From an uncultured Clostridia bacterium (GTDB lineage Bacteria; Bacillota; Clostridia; Christensenellales; Borkfalkiaceae): a stretch of DNA of 61,355 nt. Below, in pieces: positions 1 through 9,638 of the stretch. How positions within the stretch are numbered: position 1 is the first letter of the stretch; every line of letters starts with the position of its first letter. The notes beneath the pieces are model-generated. The model had not been told where the DNA came from. It saw only the letters and a list, made by a program, of their open reading frames with translations, and ran no database searches. The stretch spans positions 1 through 61,355 of the forward strand of contig CANQMN010000012.1 of the NCBI GenBank assembly GCA_947624965.1, given 5' to 3'. Position numbers and translations under genes: made by a program.

Positions 1-704
1 TGTATTATATACGATTTACTTGTACAGGCAACGTGCCATTCATGAGATGTTATATAAAAACACGCATCATGAAGAACATTTTTAGAGGCCTTTACTTCTA
101 TCAACAGGGGAGCTGCATCATTTTTATCAATTTGCGATTGTATATCATATCCTACCAAATTACTTTCAATAGAAATCCACTTTGGGGAAACTCCTGTGCG
201 ATTTTTTTCATATTGAACTGTTCGTCGCTCGCCCTCTCTTCCTATCTTAGCATTTTCTTGGTCTGATCTCCCCCGAATAATTGTTGACAACGTATCCCAC
301 CATTTTAATGCAATCATATCAATATTTTTATTTAGAAGCTCTGCCTCAAAAAAACAAGCTCTTTCGTCATCAGACATGAACAGTGAGGCCTCTTTTCTTC
401 CATAGGGGATTCGGCTACTCCATATGGGGGAGCATTTGAGCACATAATCTTCAAGCATATCGAGTCGATATGCTTCTTCGTTTTTATACAATTGTAAAAT
501 ATGCTCGCCTCGTGGTGTTAAGATAAGTTTTTCTGCTTCAACCTCTACCCAACAACAACGCTGACAGAAATCTGATATATCCTCAATCGCAATGGAATCA
601 ATCTTACAATACGCAAGTTCCCCCAGTGAGATAACTCGATGATTATCAAGCTGCTGTAGTAAAACTATCGCAGAAGTAATCACATTTGCAGAAAGCCTAA
701 TCAT
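1..704 (-). CDS. DUF3883 domain protein, C-terminus cut by window edge
   Basis: Reading the minus strand from an ATG at 704 gives an open frame of at least 234 codons that runs off the left edge. The N-terminal half (to about residue 130) has no recognisable domain and could be a winged-helix or adaptor region. From about residue 160 the pattern GREGER, then PKWISIESNLVGYDI, LLIEVKAS and FYITSHEW matches DUF3883, a PD-(D/E)XK-like fold often found beside helicases and restriction-modification genes. The IEVKAS piece would be the nuclease-like E-x-K. Its ATG overlaps the helicase stop by 8 bases, so it is the last visible gene of the five-gene operon. DNA binding or cleavage is inferred from the family, not proven. 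Confidence 0.72.
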   Translation of the reverse strand, partial: MIRLSANVITSAIVLLQQLDNHRVISLGELAYCKIDSIAIEDISDFCQRCCWVEVEAEKLILTPRGEHILQLYKNEEAYRLDMLEDYVLKCSPIWSSRIPYGRKEASLFMSDDERACFFEAELLNKNIDMIALKWWDTLSTIIRGRSDQENAKIGREGERRTVQYEKNRTGVSPKWISIESNLVGYDIQSQIDKNDAAPLLIEVKASKNVLHDACFYITSHEWHVACTSKSYII

Positions 705-2511
705 CGGAGTCCTCGCTAAAGAAATAGTTGATAATCGTCTGGGCATCACCCGTCGTCAAACAATCTTCATCATCAGCTTCCTCATCGAAAGCCACCTCAT
801 CGATTGAAACAGTCAATGACGCATCATTTAAAGCACGCGCCATCGTATTTACTTTTAATGCTAATCTTTCACGAACAACTTGATCTATGCTATTTTCACA
901 TTCTACAAACTCCACACAAGGATGGGCATCTATAGGAAGCCCTAACCTGTGGATTCGATCTTCCGACTGCATATAATGGGCGGCATTAAAAGATCGGTCA
1001 AGGTAGATTGCATTTTGACAGACCATATGCAAGCTAATTCCTTCCGAGCAGGCTGCGGGATTTGCAACAAGCACCATACAGGAAGGATCATCATGAAAAC
1101 GTTTGATTTTTCCCTCTCTAGTATCACTGTCTGTATCTTCTCCTGCATCAATTCCCCCGTGAATATATTCCGCCCCCAAATCGCTTAACCGCAAAGCAAT
1201 GAGTTCCACATTCCTAACAAAAGATGTCCAAATAATCACTTTCTTGTTTTGTGCCGCAAGTTCTCTTGCGCGTCTGCATACATAATCTATCTTTGGTCCA
1301 TCAGTTTGAAGCAATAAATTTCCGACACGGCGATCAAATGCAAAACTCATATCATCCGCCAGTAGTGAAGGGTTTGATACAAATTCCATCACTTTTATAA
1401 TACATTTCCCAATCCTGCGCAACTCCAAACGAGATATATCGGTCAAAGACGGAATCAACTGTCTACGAACCTCTGATTTAAGTGTTTTATATATTTCACG
1501 CTGAATTCGCGGCATCGGAACAGAAACAACATTATGAGTCAGTTTGGGTATCCCAAGTTGTTCTTTGGTAGTACGGACATATATTGGTTGTATTAAATTT
1601 ATAACATTTAACTCAGTCACATCTTTCGTCGGATAAAGATATAAAAACTGTGGAACTAAATCTTTAGGACTCTGCGGCATAGGAGTACCACTCATAATGA
1701 GCTTGCGTTTGGGTAAATGAGCCAATTCAAGTATCGCATCTGCACGTTTGATGGATTTTCCTCCCTTGATTCGATGACTTTCATCTAGGAACATAAAGAC
1801 ATTTCCCGCAGACAACATTCCGGCGATTGCATCTTTCACTCGATGGAGTTGATCATATGTTATCAACATGAATCTGGGACCAGCTTGTAGCGCAGATTGG
1901 ATTGACGCTTCTCCTCCTTGAAGACGCACGAACTGATACAGGTGTTTGCCTAAACACGCATCCAATTGTTCTTCCCATGCTCCAAATGCGTTCTTGGGCG
2001 CCACCACCAACAATCTATCACTCTCACTCGCATTTATAAAGAAAAACGCCAAAGCCTCTGTCGTTTTGCCTGCTCCGGGGACAGAAAACGTAGCCGCACT
2101 CGGCAATTGTGAGATTTTTATGAGATTCCGTTTTTGATTGTCTGTCAATGGGCGCACAAAACCTACGCTCAACAATTTTTTTGAAATTTCCGATTCGCTT
2201 CGAGGGGCGAGTGACAAAGCCATGCTGTAAGAATTATCATTGGCGTTCTTCAGCATGGCTTTCGCCAAATCAGAAAAAACAACTTTGTACAAATCCCTAC
2301 GCGCAGCGAAAAATTGTCCTATAAACGTTTTTATGGACAAAAAATATCTCCACGGGAAAACGATCCTTTGATCGGTATACGACATCGCTGGTATAGGAAG
2401 GCAATCCCAGAGAAAACGGTATAATTCTCTCCAAGCATGATCATTCGACAGATCGCTTGTTATACAAATTTGCTCTGTACGATTAAGGTATTCAATACGG
2501 ATATCCATCAT
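697..2511 (-). CDS. SNF2-type superfamily 2 DNA helicase/translocase
   Basis: 604 codons from the ATG at 2511, which overlaps the ParB-like stop as ATGA; a longer reading from 2541 is possible but lies inside that gene. Visible motifs: a degenerate Q-like region LTDNQKRNL; Walker A PGAGKT at residues 145-150; DEAH-type motif II LDESH; motif III SGTPMPQ; and the second RecA lobe ending in QSEDRIHRLG (motif VI). This is the SNF2/Swi2 arrangement of ATP-driven double-strand DNA translocases. Residues 1-140 are specific to this protein. In an operon with a methyltransferase, a restriction enzyme and a DUF3883 protein, a role in moving along or remodelling foreign DNA is likely, as for the SNF2 gene of DISARM. 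The partner set here is different from DISARM. Confidence 0.85.
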   Translation of the reverse strand: MMDIRIEYLNRTEQICITSDLSNDHAWRELYRFLWDCLPIPAMSYTDQRIVFPWRYFLSIKTFIGQFFAARRDLYKVVFSDLAKAMLKNANDNSYSMALSLAPRSESEISKKLLSVGFVRPLTDNQKRNLIKISQLPSAATFSVPGAGKTTEALAFFFINASESDRLLVVAPKNAFGAWEEQLDACLGKHLYQFVRLQGGEASIQSALQAGPRFMLITYDQLHRVKDAIAGMLSAGNVFMFLDESHRIKGGKSIKRADAILELAHLPKRKLIMSGTPMPQSPKDLVPQFLYLYPTKDVTELNVINLIQPIYVRTTKEQLGIPKLTHNVVSVPMPRIQREIYKTLKSEVRRQLIPSLTDISRLELRRIGKCIIKVMEFVSNPSLLADDMSFAFDRRVGNLLLQTDGPKIDYVCRRARELAAQNKKVIIWTSFVRNVELIALRLSDLGAEYIHGGIDAGEDTDSDTREGKIKRFHDDPSCMVLVANPAACSEGISLHMVCQNAIYLDRSFNAAHYMQSEDRIHRLGLPIDAHPCVEFVECENSIDQVVRERLALKVNTMARALNDASLTVSIDEVAFDEEADDEDCLTTGDAQTIINYFFSEDSDD

Positions 2512-3791
2512 TTTTTTATCCAATCCCGAAGTGCCACGCATGCTCCGTCGATATTATCAAGTTGTTTTGAGACCCCCTCTTTACTCATTGAATCATCAAG
2601 TCCGGAAATAGCGTTCGTTAAGCATGTCGCCGCCTTACAGATTTGATCGAAAACAAAGCTCTTCTTTTTCTTTTCTTTTTCAAGCTCATCCGAAGTATCC
2701 AAGACATTTTTTACTATCTCGGCAACCGAGACGGGCTCTCCGGCCAAACGGATCCCCGATGCAATTTGCGTATTTAAATCGCCAGAACTTCCACCATCTC
2801 CGCTTGTTAACAGGGAAAGATCATCATCTTTGCTATCATCCACATGAATATTAAAATCTTCTTGGAGCTTTTTTGCAATCGCTGACAAATTGGAAGCAAC
2901 TTTGGGAATTCGCTTATAAAGTCGCTCCCCCAAAACAGGAGATTGGAGCAATGCGTAGACAATCTCTTGAAAAAGCTCTTTGTCTCCAGGGCTGATAATT
3001 TTCTTTCGTTCTATTACTATCTGTTGAAAGGCATACCATTGTTGATCAACCAAAGACCATTGATCAGGTTTCCCAATAGCCTGTAAGTATTGCGATGCAT
3101 ATATATAGCTGTCAATATATGTTCGAATCTCTTCAACTTTTTTATTTTGTCTTCTTGCGATTTCATTGATATCGACACCATCTTCAATCTTTTCAAAATA
3201 GTCTGCCGCAATAGTATGCCACACATACTCCGCCTTCATATCGGAACTAATCTGTAGTGCTACTTCAAGATCATACATCCCCTGAGGGTCGTTATCGGGC
3301 AAAACTGCAATCCTGACTGTTTGAAAGTGCGAATACTTCGTCTTATCGCTGTAATATAATTCACGCCAAGCGCAAAGACGCCTGTTGCCATTAACGACAA
3401 TCCCGTCATTAGAACAAATAAGAGGCTCCGTTTGTTGCAATTTATCGTTATTTTTAAAGGTTTTAAGAAGATTTTCTTTGTCGATCAATTTTTTAAGTAT
3501 TTGATGTTGCGTTTCTTGAGCGACAATAGAAGATGGATCGCTGGTAAAAATATCTCTTGGAATCTCAGTATGCGATGATAACCATTCCTTCTGCAGGCTC
3601 TTCGTCCTAATGTTTTCAATACGATATACAGGAAGCGCAATAGGCACTTCAATGACGGGAAGAGGTCGATATTTCCCGCGATAATAGATATAATGCTTAT
3701 CTAATCTTTGAGGGTCTCTCAATGTCTCAGAAATCTTTAATACCCTCTTCGAGTTCGGATAACCAAAAGAATAAATTTGTTCCCATTTCAT
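2508..3791 (-). CDS. ParB/sulfiredoxin-fold protein in restriction-modification operon
   Basis: 427 codons. The start at 3791 is preferred over the upstream ATGs at 3821 and 3812 because GGAGG lies nine bases before it and the endonuclease stop is one base upstream. Around residues 133-145 the sequence VNGNRRLCAWREL is the signature of the ParB N-terminal (ParB/Srx) fold, which binds CTP in true ParB and is a nuclease or nucleotide-binding site in relatives. A helix-turn-helix-like stretch (DINEIARRQNKKVEEIRTY, near residue 220) follows, as in ParB-like proteins. The C-terminal third is acidic and predicted helical. It is far from any parA or replication origin and sits between the endonuclease and helicase genes, so chromosome partitioning is unlikely. 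A DNA-loading or sensor role is an inference. Confidence 0.7.
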   Translation of the reverse strand: MKWEQIYSFGYPNSKRVLKISETLRDPQRLDKHYIYYRGKYRPLPVIEVPIALPVYRIENIRTKSLQKEWLSSHTEIPRDIFTSDPSSIVAQETQHQILKKLIDKENLLKTFKNNDKLQQTEPLICSNDGIVVNGNRRLCAWRELYYSDKTKYSHFQTVRIAVLPDNDPQGMYDLEVALQISSDMKAEYVWHTIAADYFEKIEDGVDINEIARRQNKKVEEIRTYIDSYIYASQYLQAIGKPDQWSLVDQQWYAFQQIVIERKKIISPGDKELFQEIVYALLQSPVLGERLYKRIPKVASNLSAIAKKLQEDFNIHVDDSKDDDLSLLTSGDGGSSGDLNTQIASGIRLAGEPVSVAEIVKNVLDTSDELEKEKKKKSFVFDQICKAATCLTNAISGLDDSMSKEGVSKQLDNIDGACVALRDWIKK

Positions 3792-3792
3792 T

Positions 3793-4263
3793 TTACTTGT
3801 CCTCCGTTCCATCAAATCCAATTACAACAAGCGGCATAGTTATAACTTGGCTAAAAATAGGAAGTTCTCTAACTAACCGCTCAAAGTTCGCCATATTAGA
3901 TCCAAGTTTAAGGGCTGTTTTACTTTGTGGGATTAATATAATACCTGTAGATATCTTGCCTTTTGTATATAATGTTTGCAATTTGAGAAGATCTGCATAT
4001 ATACGGCCATAATTCCCCGTTTGAAAACACAAACCAACCCCATTCATATAGGAAGAGATTGTAATGCGAGAAGATACATCTAAGCGATATTCGCCCGTCC
4101 AACCTTCTTTTTCCAATCGCTCACGGATTATTTTCTTCAAAACTACAACCGACTTTTTTGATATGACAGGATGAAGCTCATCGACAATCGTCTTCACATT
4201 AAAAATAACACTTTGCGGGACAACCCGCAATCCACTCCTATGATCATGAATTTGCATCTTCAT
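3793..4263 (-). CDS. BglII/BstYI-family type II restriction endonuclease
   Basis: About 156 codons from an ATG at 4263 that has GGAGA seven bases upstream and lies inside the methyltransferase end (20-base overlap). The same frame is open much further upstream, but that part only shadows the methyltransferase. The block LCFQTGNYGRIYADLLKLQ, then GIILIPQ, LGSNMANFERLVREL and ITMPLVVIGF resembles the core of the BglII/BstYI-like endonuclease family, in which an E-x-Q motif chelates metal. The position before FQ is a cysteine here, so the exact catalytic residues need alignment. The expected target would be a short palindrome of the AGATCT or RGATCY type, but this is only a family guess. It is translationally coupled to its methyltransferase. 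Confidence 0.75.
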   Translation of the reverse strand: MKMQIHDHRSGLRVVPQSVIFNVKTIVDELHPVISKKSVVVLKKIIRERLEKEGWTGEYRLDVSSRITISSYMNGVGLCFQTGNYGRIYADLLKLQTLYTKGKISTGIILIPQSKTALKLGSNMANFERLVRELPIFSQVITMPLVVIGFDGTEDK

Positions 4264-5167
4264 TGGTAGTTCTCCATTCCGCTGGAATTTTCGATAAAGC
4301 ACTAATACGGGGATCATAAATCGGCTTGTCATACGGACGATATTCAATCGTCCCATTAAGCGTTTTTTCGAGCCGATCTCTTCCAATCTTGATATAATCT
4401 TCCATAATTTCGCATCCCCAAAAATTTCTTTCATGTAGCAGTGCAGCAACTCCTGAGGAGGCGACACCGGCGAAAGGGTCGAAGACTAAATCCCCAGGTT
4501 TTGTCAATGCGAGGACTAACCGTTCTATCAGGCCAACAGGAAATTGACACGGATGCGAAGTTTTTTCAATGTGATTTCCCTTAACATTTGGGATATCCCA
4601 AACATCTTCGGGATTTTTACCTTTTGGATTTCCAGAGAGTTTCCCTTTGTTCTCTCCCCGATAACTACGCTTGCCCGGATATTTAGCCGGAATCCGAACA
4701 TCATCTAAGTTAAATGTATAATCATCACTTTTGGTATACCAAAGGACAACCTCATAGCGTCCACTAAAACGATTTTTATTATGTAAGCCATGTCCAAAAT
4801 GCCAAATGATACGATTTCGCAAATGCATATTTAATTTTTGGAATATTGGAGCAATGGCAATATCAAGAGGCGTTATGCTTCCGTTCTCAACGTAATTACC
4901 AACTTGCCAGCAAATACTACCCGTATTCTTTAAACGCGAGTATATCTTTTGGATGATTTTCTTCTGCCATAGTATATATTCATTAAGTGGAACTTGTTTC
5001 TCATATTCTTTCCCAATATTGTAAGGAGGAGAAGTAACCACTAAATCAAAAATTGGCTTGCGAGGAAGTGAATCAAGAAATTGTTCTATATCCATCAAGA
5101 ACAATTGACTTTTAGTGCTATCAGGCAAAGCACTCCGCAACACTTGTGATGAGATTTCTATCGACAT
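4244..5167 (-). CDS. Site-specific DNA methyltransferase (TSPPYN type)
   Basis: 307 codons. The catalytic motif IV TSPPYN is at residues 45-50 and the S-adenosylmethionine motif I (LVFDPFAG) follows near residue 235. That order, catalytic motif before cofactor motif, marks a beta-class amino-methyltransferase; TSPPY favours N4-cytosine, though N6-adenine enzymes also use it. It is the first gene of the operon, with GGAGGAAG eight bases before the ATG and a promoter at 5203-5231. It protects host sites from the BglII-type endonuclease encoded immediately downstream. No separate controller (C) protein was found, so early methyltransferase expression probably depends on gene order and coupling. 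Confidence 0.9.
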   Translation of the reverse strand: MSIEISSQVLRSALPDSTKSQLFLMDIEQFLDSLPRKPIFDLVVTSPPYNIGKEYEKQVPLNEYILWQKKIIQKIYSRLKNTGSICWQVGNYVENGSITPLDIAIAPIFQKLNMHLRNRIIWHFGHGLHNKNRFSGRYEVVLWYTKSDDYTFNLDDVRIPAKYPGKRSYRGENKGKLSGNPKGKNPEDVWDIPNVKGNHIEKTSHPCQFPVGLIERLVLALTKPGDLVFDPFAGVASSGVAALLHERNFWGCEIMEDYIKIGRDRLEKTLNGTIEYRPYDKPIYDPRISALSKIPAEWRTTNEDANS

Positions 5168-5202
5168 TTATTTCTTCCTCCAAAATATAGTCGTTAAAAC
5201 AT

Positions 5203-5231
5203 ATTATATCAAAATAAGCTATACTCGTCAA
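5203..5231 (-). promoter_or_regulatory. Sigma-A promoter of the restriction-modification operon
   Basis: On the minus strand TTGACG (5231-5226) and a perfect TATAAT (5208-5203) are separated by exactly 17 bases, 35 bases before the methyltransferase ATG. The rest of the gap 5168-5364 shows only short dyads near 5296-5330 with no assigned role. Confidence 0.85.
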
Positions 5232-5364
5232 CTTTTATGTAGGCGGTGAAAGGTTCAAATTCTCCCACGTTTTGACTTTCAATTAGGCTGTTTACTGAAT
5301 TACATCGTAACACCCTGTAATTGTTTCAAAGTGAAACACTATCTCGTGTCTCGCTTGGGTAATC

Positions 5365-6684
5365 TCAATACTCCGTCAGCAAAAATCCAAGATACAGCGG
5401 AATGGTAAGAATATTATCGGTTTTGCCAATATTGTACTGCCCAAGTTTAATGACGCCAGCGACATGGTATTTTTCAGGGTGAGCCAAAATCGTTTTTGCG
5501 CTCTTAGTGTTACCAGTTGTGGCTTTGACTTCCACGAGGTAACACCCGCCCTTGTATCGCGTCACAAAGTCGATTTCAAGCCCCGAATCCTTGTGATAGT
5601 AGTAAAGTTTTCTGCCCATCTTCACAAAAATATCGGCAATTAAGTTTTCAAAAATCGCTCCCTTGTAACCGTAAAGGTTCCCCTGCAAAATATCGTACTG
5701 CGTGCCATCCTCGAGCATACTCACGAACAGCCCCGTGTCGTTCATGTAGACCTTAAAAATGTCCTGCATCGCATTTCCGTCCAACGGGAGTTCGGGAAGT
5801 TCAAGATTATAACAGCGTGAAACGATCCCCGCGTCCTCGATCCATTGCAGACTGCCCGCAAACTTCGCCGCGGTCGCCCCCTTCTTCACCACGGAATATT
5901 GAAACTTTTTGTTCTCCTTGCTCAATTGTTTGGGTATAGATTGGAAACACTCCCTTATCAGCGGCTTGTTCTTGTCGTCGGCGTACTTCACCATGTCGTC
6001 CTCGTAGGAACGAATGATGTCCCGTTGAAGCGTCAAGACGGCATTCATCTGCTTGGTATCAACGAACTTTTGCACCACTTCGGGCATTCCGCCGACAACT
6101 GCGTATTGCAACATGAGCTCCTGCATTTTATTGTGCAGAGCCTCGGGCACGGGCGTAGCGTTCTCTAAGCACTTTTTTAATGTATGAATGACCTGCTCCC
6201 CTATCCCATTTGCCCACAAGAACTCCTCGAAGTCGAGCGGCTTCATTTCGATGAGCGTTTCCGAACCCACGGGTACGGACTTCGGTTGCTTGCCATAGCC
6301 TTTCACGCCGAGAAGCGAACCCGTGCCGATGACGTCGAACCTGCCGTCCTCTTTGAAAAATTTCAAAGCCGTCCGCGCCTCGGGACAGTCCTGAATTTCG
6401 TCGAGAATGATGATCGTCTCGTGCGGCACAAAGATTGCCTCGTCGCCGAGGAGCGCGGACATCATGATGATGAGGTCGTCCACTTCCAGCGAGCCGTTGA
6501 AAATGGAAACGTAGTTTGGATTTTTGAGGAAATTCAGATAGACGACGTGCTTGTAGTTCTCCTCCGCAAACCTTCTCACCGAAAAGGTCTTGCCGCACTG
6601 CCGTTGCCCCTTGATGATGAGCGGGCTTTTGTTCGGGGTATTTTTCCATTCTTTCAGAACGTTTTCGATCTTTCTTTTTAGCAC
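5365..6684 (-). CDS. AAA-family ATPase with C-terminal DUF4143 domain
   Basis: 439 codons from a GTG start, with GAGG nine bases upstream. Walker A GQRQCGKT is near residues 26-33, Walker B IIILDEIQD near residue 93, and the sensor block IGTGSLLGV follows; this is the AAA_14 type of ATPase. The C-terminal half carries the DUF4143 pattern (GAIFENLIADIF, SGLEIDFVTR, YLVEVKA), a PD-(D/E)XK-like nuclease fold. Such genes are very common and many-copy in gut Clostridia and Bacteroidota; their substrate is unknown. It has its own promoter at 6716-6744 and is separate from the restriction-modification operon. It is more GC-rich than the genes at 1-5167. Confidence 0.88.
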   Translation of the reverse strand: MLKRKIENVLKEWKNTPNKSPLIIKGQRQCGKTFSVRRFAEENYKHVVYLNFLKNPNYVSIFNGSLEVDDLIIMMSALLGDEAIFVPHETIIILDEIQDCPEARTALKFFKEDGRFDVIGTGSLLGVKGYGKQPKSVPVGSETLIEMKPLDFEEFLWANGIGEQVIHTLKKCLENATPVPEALHNKMQELMLQYAVVGGMPEVVQKFVDTKQMNAVLTLQRDIIRSYEDDMVKYADDKNKPLIRECFQSIPKQLSKENKKFQYSVVKKGATAAKFAGSLQWIEDAGIVSRCYNLELPELPLDGNAMQDIFKVYMNDTGLFVSMLEDGTQYDILQGNLYGYKGAIFENLIADIFVKMGRKLYYYHKDSGLEIDFVTRYKGGCYLVEVKATTGNTKSAKTILAHPEKYHVAGVIKLGQYNIGKTDNILTIPLYLGFLLTEY

Positions 6685-6715
6685 AATACCGCACCTCTTT
6701 GCTTTTTACAGTACC

Positions 6716-6744
6716 ATTATACCACGGTGCGAAAACTTTTTCAA
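6716..6744 (-). promoter_or_regulatory. Sigma-A promoter of the AAA/DUF4143 gene
   Basis: TTGAAA (6744-6739) and TATAAT (6721-6716), spacer 17, on the minus strand, about 32 bases before the GTG start. Farther upstream (6745-6894) the DNA is AT-rich with a short dyad at about 6779-6790 and no gene. Confidence 0.8.
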
Positions 6745-6894
6745 TGGAGTTTAGAAAAAATATAAAAACTTTTTCAAACGACTTTTGTCGAAAGATAAAA
6801 TTTTTTCGAGCGAGTTTGAAACGCAATTATATAATCTCTCTTTTATTCCGGCCCTTATGTGCAGTCGCATAATCAAAAGAAATTTCTTGAACCC

Positions 6895-6939
6895 AAAAAA
6901 GCGACAACCTCGAAAACAATTCGAGGTTAGTCGCTTTTT
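6895..6939. terminator. Bidirectional intrinsic terminator
   Basis: A-tract, stem GCGACAACCTCG, 8-9 base loop, stem CGAGGTTAGTCGC, T-tract. One mismatch in the stem. It directly follows the stop of the SpoIIID-like minus-strand gene. Confidence 0.85.
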
Positions 6940-6940
6940 G

Positions 6941-7105
6941 CTATGCCTTATTCCACCACCCACACAAACCGTTCGGTAATGTTCCCTCTGTATGCACGGT
7001 GGATTTGCTCACGCCGAAGTGCGCCGCGCAGGCGCGCACCGTGCAACCCGTCTCCGCGATATACGCCCCGTTCCGCCGCGCGCGCTCCGCGATATATTCC
7101 CACAT
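6941..7105 (-). pseudogene. spoIIID: Truncated SpoIIID-like sporulation regulator
   Basis: From an ATG at 7105 (GGGGG eight bases upstream) the product has 54 residues. Residues 1-38 carry YIAERARRNGAYIAETGCTV and then FGVSKSTVH, an excellent match to the helix-turn-helix start of SpoIIID, the mother-cell sporulation regulator. SpoIIID is normally about 80-90 residues and continues KDVTERL and a basic C-terminal region. Here the frame diverges right after STVH and ends 15 residues later. The neighbouring frame reads NITERF at this point, which suggests a frameshift plus loss of the C-terminus. The terminator at 6895-6939 follows at once. It may still bind DNA, but a decayed gene is more likely. 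Confidence 0.65.
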
Positions 7106-7196
7106 CCGTTTTTCCCCCTTTTTCGACAAAGGATACTTATATCTATGTCGATTATCCGAGGTTTAGTACGGAGCGGGACAATTCGGGCGCGGCGCG

Positions 7197-9638
7197 TCAG
7201 TCGTCCGCTTTGCGGTATTTCATCGCGTAAATTTCCTTTGCCGTCCACTTTGCCGATTTGAGCGGTCTGCCGCGCGTCAGCGTCGTATCGATGGGGACGT
7301 CCTCCGTCGAGATCTCCGTCATCGTGCCGTCCTCCGTTACGACGGCGAGCAGATACGGCACCGTAACATAATCGGCGAAGAAGATCTTTTCCTCTTTAAG
7401 CGTCGCGATCTTCACGCCCTTGCAGTTGCGGTTGAGGGGATCGATCTGCGCCGCGATGACGCGCTTGTATCTGCCCCCCTCGATCGCGATGACGATCTCG
7501 CCCTCGCCGTCGATCTGCGCGGCGAACAAGACCTCGTCGCCCTCCCGCAAGCTGATGCCCTTTACGCCGTTGGACGCCCTGCCGTAGCAGGGGATATCGT
7601 TTTTCTTCGCGTTGAGGCACATGCCGTTCCGCGTTACGAAGAAGAGCGTTACGCCCTCCTCCTCCCAATCGGGGAAGACGGAGAGGAGCGCGTCGTCCGC
7701 GTCCACGCGCATCCCCGTAAAGAAGGGCTTGCCGACGTTAAATTCGCTCCGCGCCGTGCGCTTGACGAGCCCCTTCTTCGTGACGAACAGAAGGTTCCCC
7801 TCCTCCGCGCCCGAGCGGAACACCGCGACGGGGCGCTCCTTTTTATCCGCCTCCTCGAAGAGGTCGGCGAGCTTGTACCCCTCCTCGCCGAATTTTTTGG
7901 CGCAGTCGCCCGCGATGAGGCGGAAGCAGTTGCCCCTGTCCGAGATGAGGACGGCGGGCTCGTCCGAGAGCAGGCGCTCGCTCGCGACGATGACGGCGGA
8001 ACGCCGAGACTTGCCCTCGACGGATTTTTCGGAGAGGTTGAAGTTCTTCTCCGAAAGGCACTTGAACTTTCCGTCCGCCGTGATGCAGAGGAGCGCGGGC
8101 GTCCCCGGTTCGCGCACGTCCGCGCGCTCCGCGTTCGCATCCTCCGCCTTGTACACGAGGATGGACTTCCGCGGCGTTTTGTACTTCTTTTTGATTTCGA
8201 GCAATTCTTCCTTGACGACGCCGTATTGCAGCCGCTGGCTGTTCACGATCGCCGTGAGCTGCTCGATGAGCGCTTTGAGCTCTTTCAGCTCCTCTTCGAG
8301 CTTGTACACTTCGAGCTTGGTGAGCCGCGCGAGGCGCAGATCGAGGATCGCCTGTGCCTGCCGTTCGGAGAGGGAAAACCGCGTGCGGAGCTTATCGCGC
8401 GCATCCGCCGTGGATTCCGCGCCCTTGATGATTTTGATGACCTCGTCGATGTTGCGCACCGCGATGATGAGCCCTTCGAGGATATGGCAGCGCTCCTTCG
8501 CCCGATTCAGATCGAAGCGGGTGCGGCGGAGCACGACGTTGCGCTGGAACTCGACGTAGTAGCGCACGATGTCTATCAGTCCGAGCGTCTTGGGCTTTCC
8601 GTCCGCGATCGCCACCATGTTCATGCCGAAGGTGATTTCGAGATCGGTGTACCGCCAAAGCGCGGCTTCGAGCCGGGCGACGTCGGCGTCGGCGCGCACT
8701 TCGATGACGGCGCGCATGCCGCTGCGGTCGCTCTCGTCCGTAACGCGGAGAATGGGCTCGAATTCCTTCTTCTCCTCTTTGAGTTCGGCGATCTTGCGCA
8801 AGAGGTTCGCCTTGTTCACCTGATAGGGAAGCTCGGTGATGACGAAATTCTTCTTTTTTTCGTTGTCCCCTTCCTCTACGCGCATCTTTGCGCGGAGGGT
8901 GATCTTGCCCTTGCCCGTTCTGTACGCCTGTTCGAGCTCGTTCGCGATGATGTAGCCCCCCGTGGGGAAATCGGGCGCGGGAATATATTTGCACAGTTCG
9001 CCGAGCTTGATGCGGGGGTTGTCGATATAGGCGACGACGCCGTCGATACACTCGCCGAGGTTGTGGGGCGGAATGTTCGTCGCGAGCCCCACCGCGATGC
9101 CGGACGAGCCGTTTACGAGCAGATTGGGGAACCGCCCCGGGAGCATGTCCGGCTCTTTGAGCGAATCGTCGAAGTTGAGCGAGAAGGGAACGGTGTTCTT
9201 GTCGAGATCGCGCAAGAGTTCGAGCGCGATGGGTTCGAGCCGCGCCTCGGTGTAGCGCATCGCCGCGGCGGGGTCGCCGTCCACCGAGCCGAAATTGCCG
9301 TGCCCGTTGACGAGCGTTCTGCCCATGTTGAAATCCTGCGCCATGCGCACCATCGCGTCGTACACCGAACTGTCGCCGTGCGGGTGGTATTTGCCCATGC
9401 AGTCGCCGACGATGCGCGCCGATTTTTTGTGCGGCTTATCGGGCGTGAGCCCCATCTCCGCCATCGTATAGAGAATGCGCCTCTGCACGGGTTTCAACCC
9501 GTCCTCCACGCGGGGGAGCGCCCGGTCGAGAATGACGAACTCCGCATACGGCAGCATCGCCTGCGGAAGTACGTCTTCAAGGGGGGTTACGTATAAGTTT
9601 CCCTTGGGTACGGGCACAGCCGCCTCATTCTTCTTCAT
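7197..9638 (-). CDS. Type IIA DNA topoisomerase subunit A (ParC/GyrA family)
   Basis: 813 codons; the ATG at 9638 has GGAGGAC upstream and lies inside the end of the subunit B gene (14-base overlap). The N-terminal breakage-reunion domain is complete: [35 protein letters not shown], and AMRYTEARL with the active-site tyrosine near residue 130. A coiled-coil gate follows around 370-470. The C-terminal beta-pinwheel includes [13 protein letters not shown] see no canonical GyrA box (QRRGGKG), so topoisomerase IV (decatenation) is the better guess than gyrase. It forms a heterotetramer with the gene immediately upstream. Confidence 0.93.
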   Translation of the reverse strand: MKKNEAAVPVPKGNLYVTPLEDVLPQAMLPYAEFVILDRALPRVEDGLKPVQRRILYTMAEMGLTPDKPHKKSARIVGDCMGKYHPHGDSSVYDAMVRMAQDFNMGRTLVNGHGNFGSVDGDPAAAMRYTEARLEPIALELLRDLDKNTVPFSLNFDDSLKEPDMLPGRFPNLLVNGSSGIAVGLATNIPPHNLGECIDGVVAYIDNPRIKLGELCKYIPAPDFPTGGYIIANELEQAYRTGKGKITLRAKMRVEEGDNEKKKNFVITELPYQVNKANLLRKIAELKEEKKEFEPILRVTDESDRSGMRAVIEVRADADVARLEAALWRYTDLEITFGMNMVAIADGKPKTLGLIDIVRYYVEFQRNVVLRRTRFDLNRAKERCHILEGLIIAVRNIDEVIKIIKGAESTADARDKLRTRFSLSERQAQAILDLRLARLTKLEVYKLEEELKELKALIEQLTAIVNSQRLQYGVVKEELLEIKKKYKTPRKSILVYKAEDANAERADVREPGTPALLCITADGKFKCLSEKNFNLSEKSVEGKSRRSAVIVASERLLSDEPAVLISDRGNCFRLIAGDCAKKFGEEGYKLADLFEEADKKERPVAVFRSGAEEGNLLFVTKKGLVKRTARSEFNVGKPFFTGMRVDADDALLSVFPDWEEEGVTLFFVTRNGMCLNAKKNDIPCYGRASNGVKGISLREGDEVLFAAQIDGEGEIVIAIEGGRYKRVIAAQIDPLNRNCKGVKIATLKEEKIFFADYVTVPYLLAVVTEDGTMTEISTEDVPIDTTLTRGRPLKSAKWTAKEIYAMKYRKADD

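Noticed and set aside
33-266. A 77-codon plus-strand frame at the left edge
   Set aside because: The minus strand here reads as the DUF3883 protein with recognisable motifs, and the plus frame has no ribosome site or domain.
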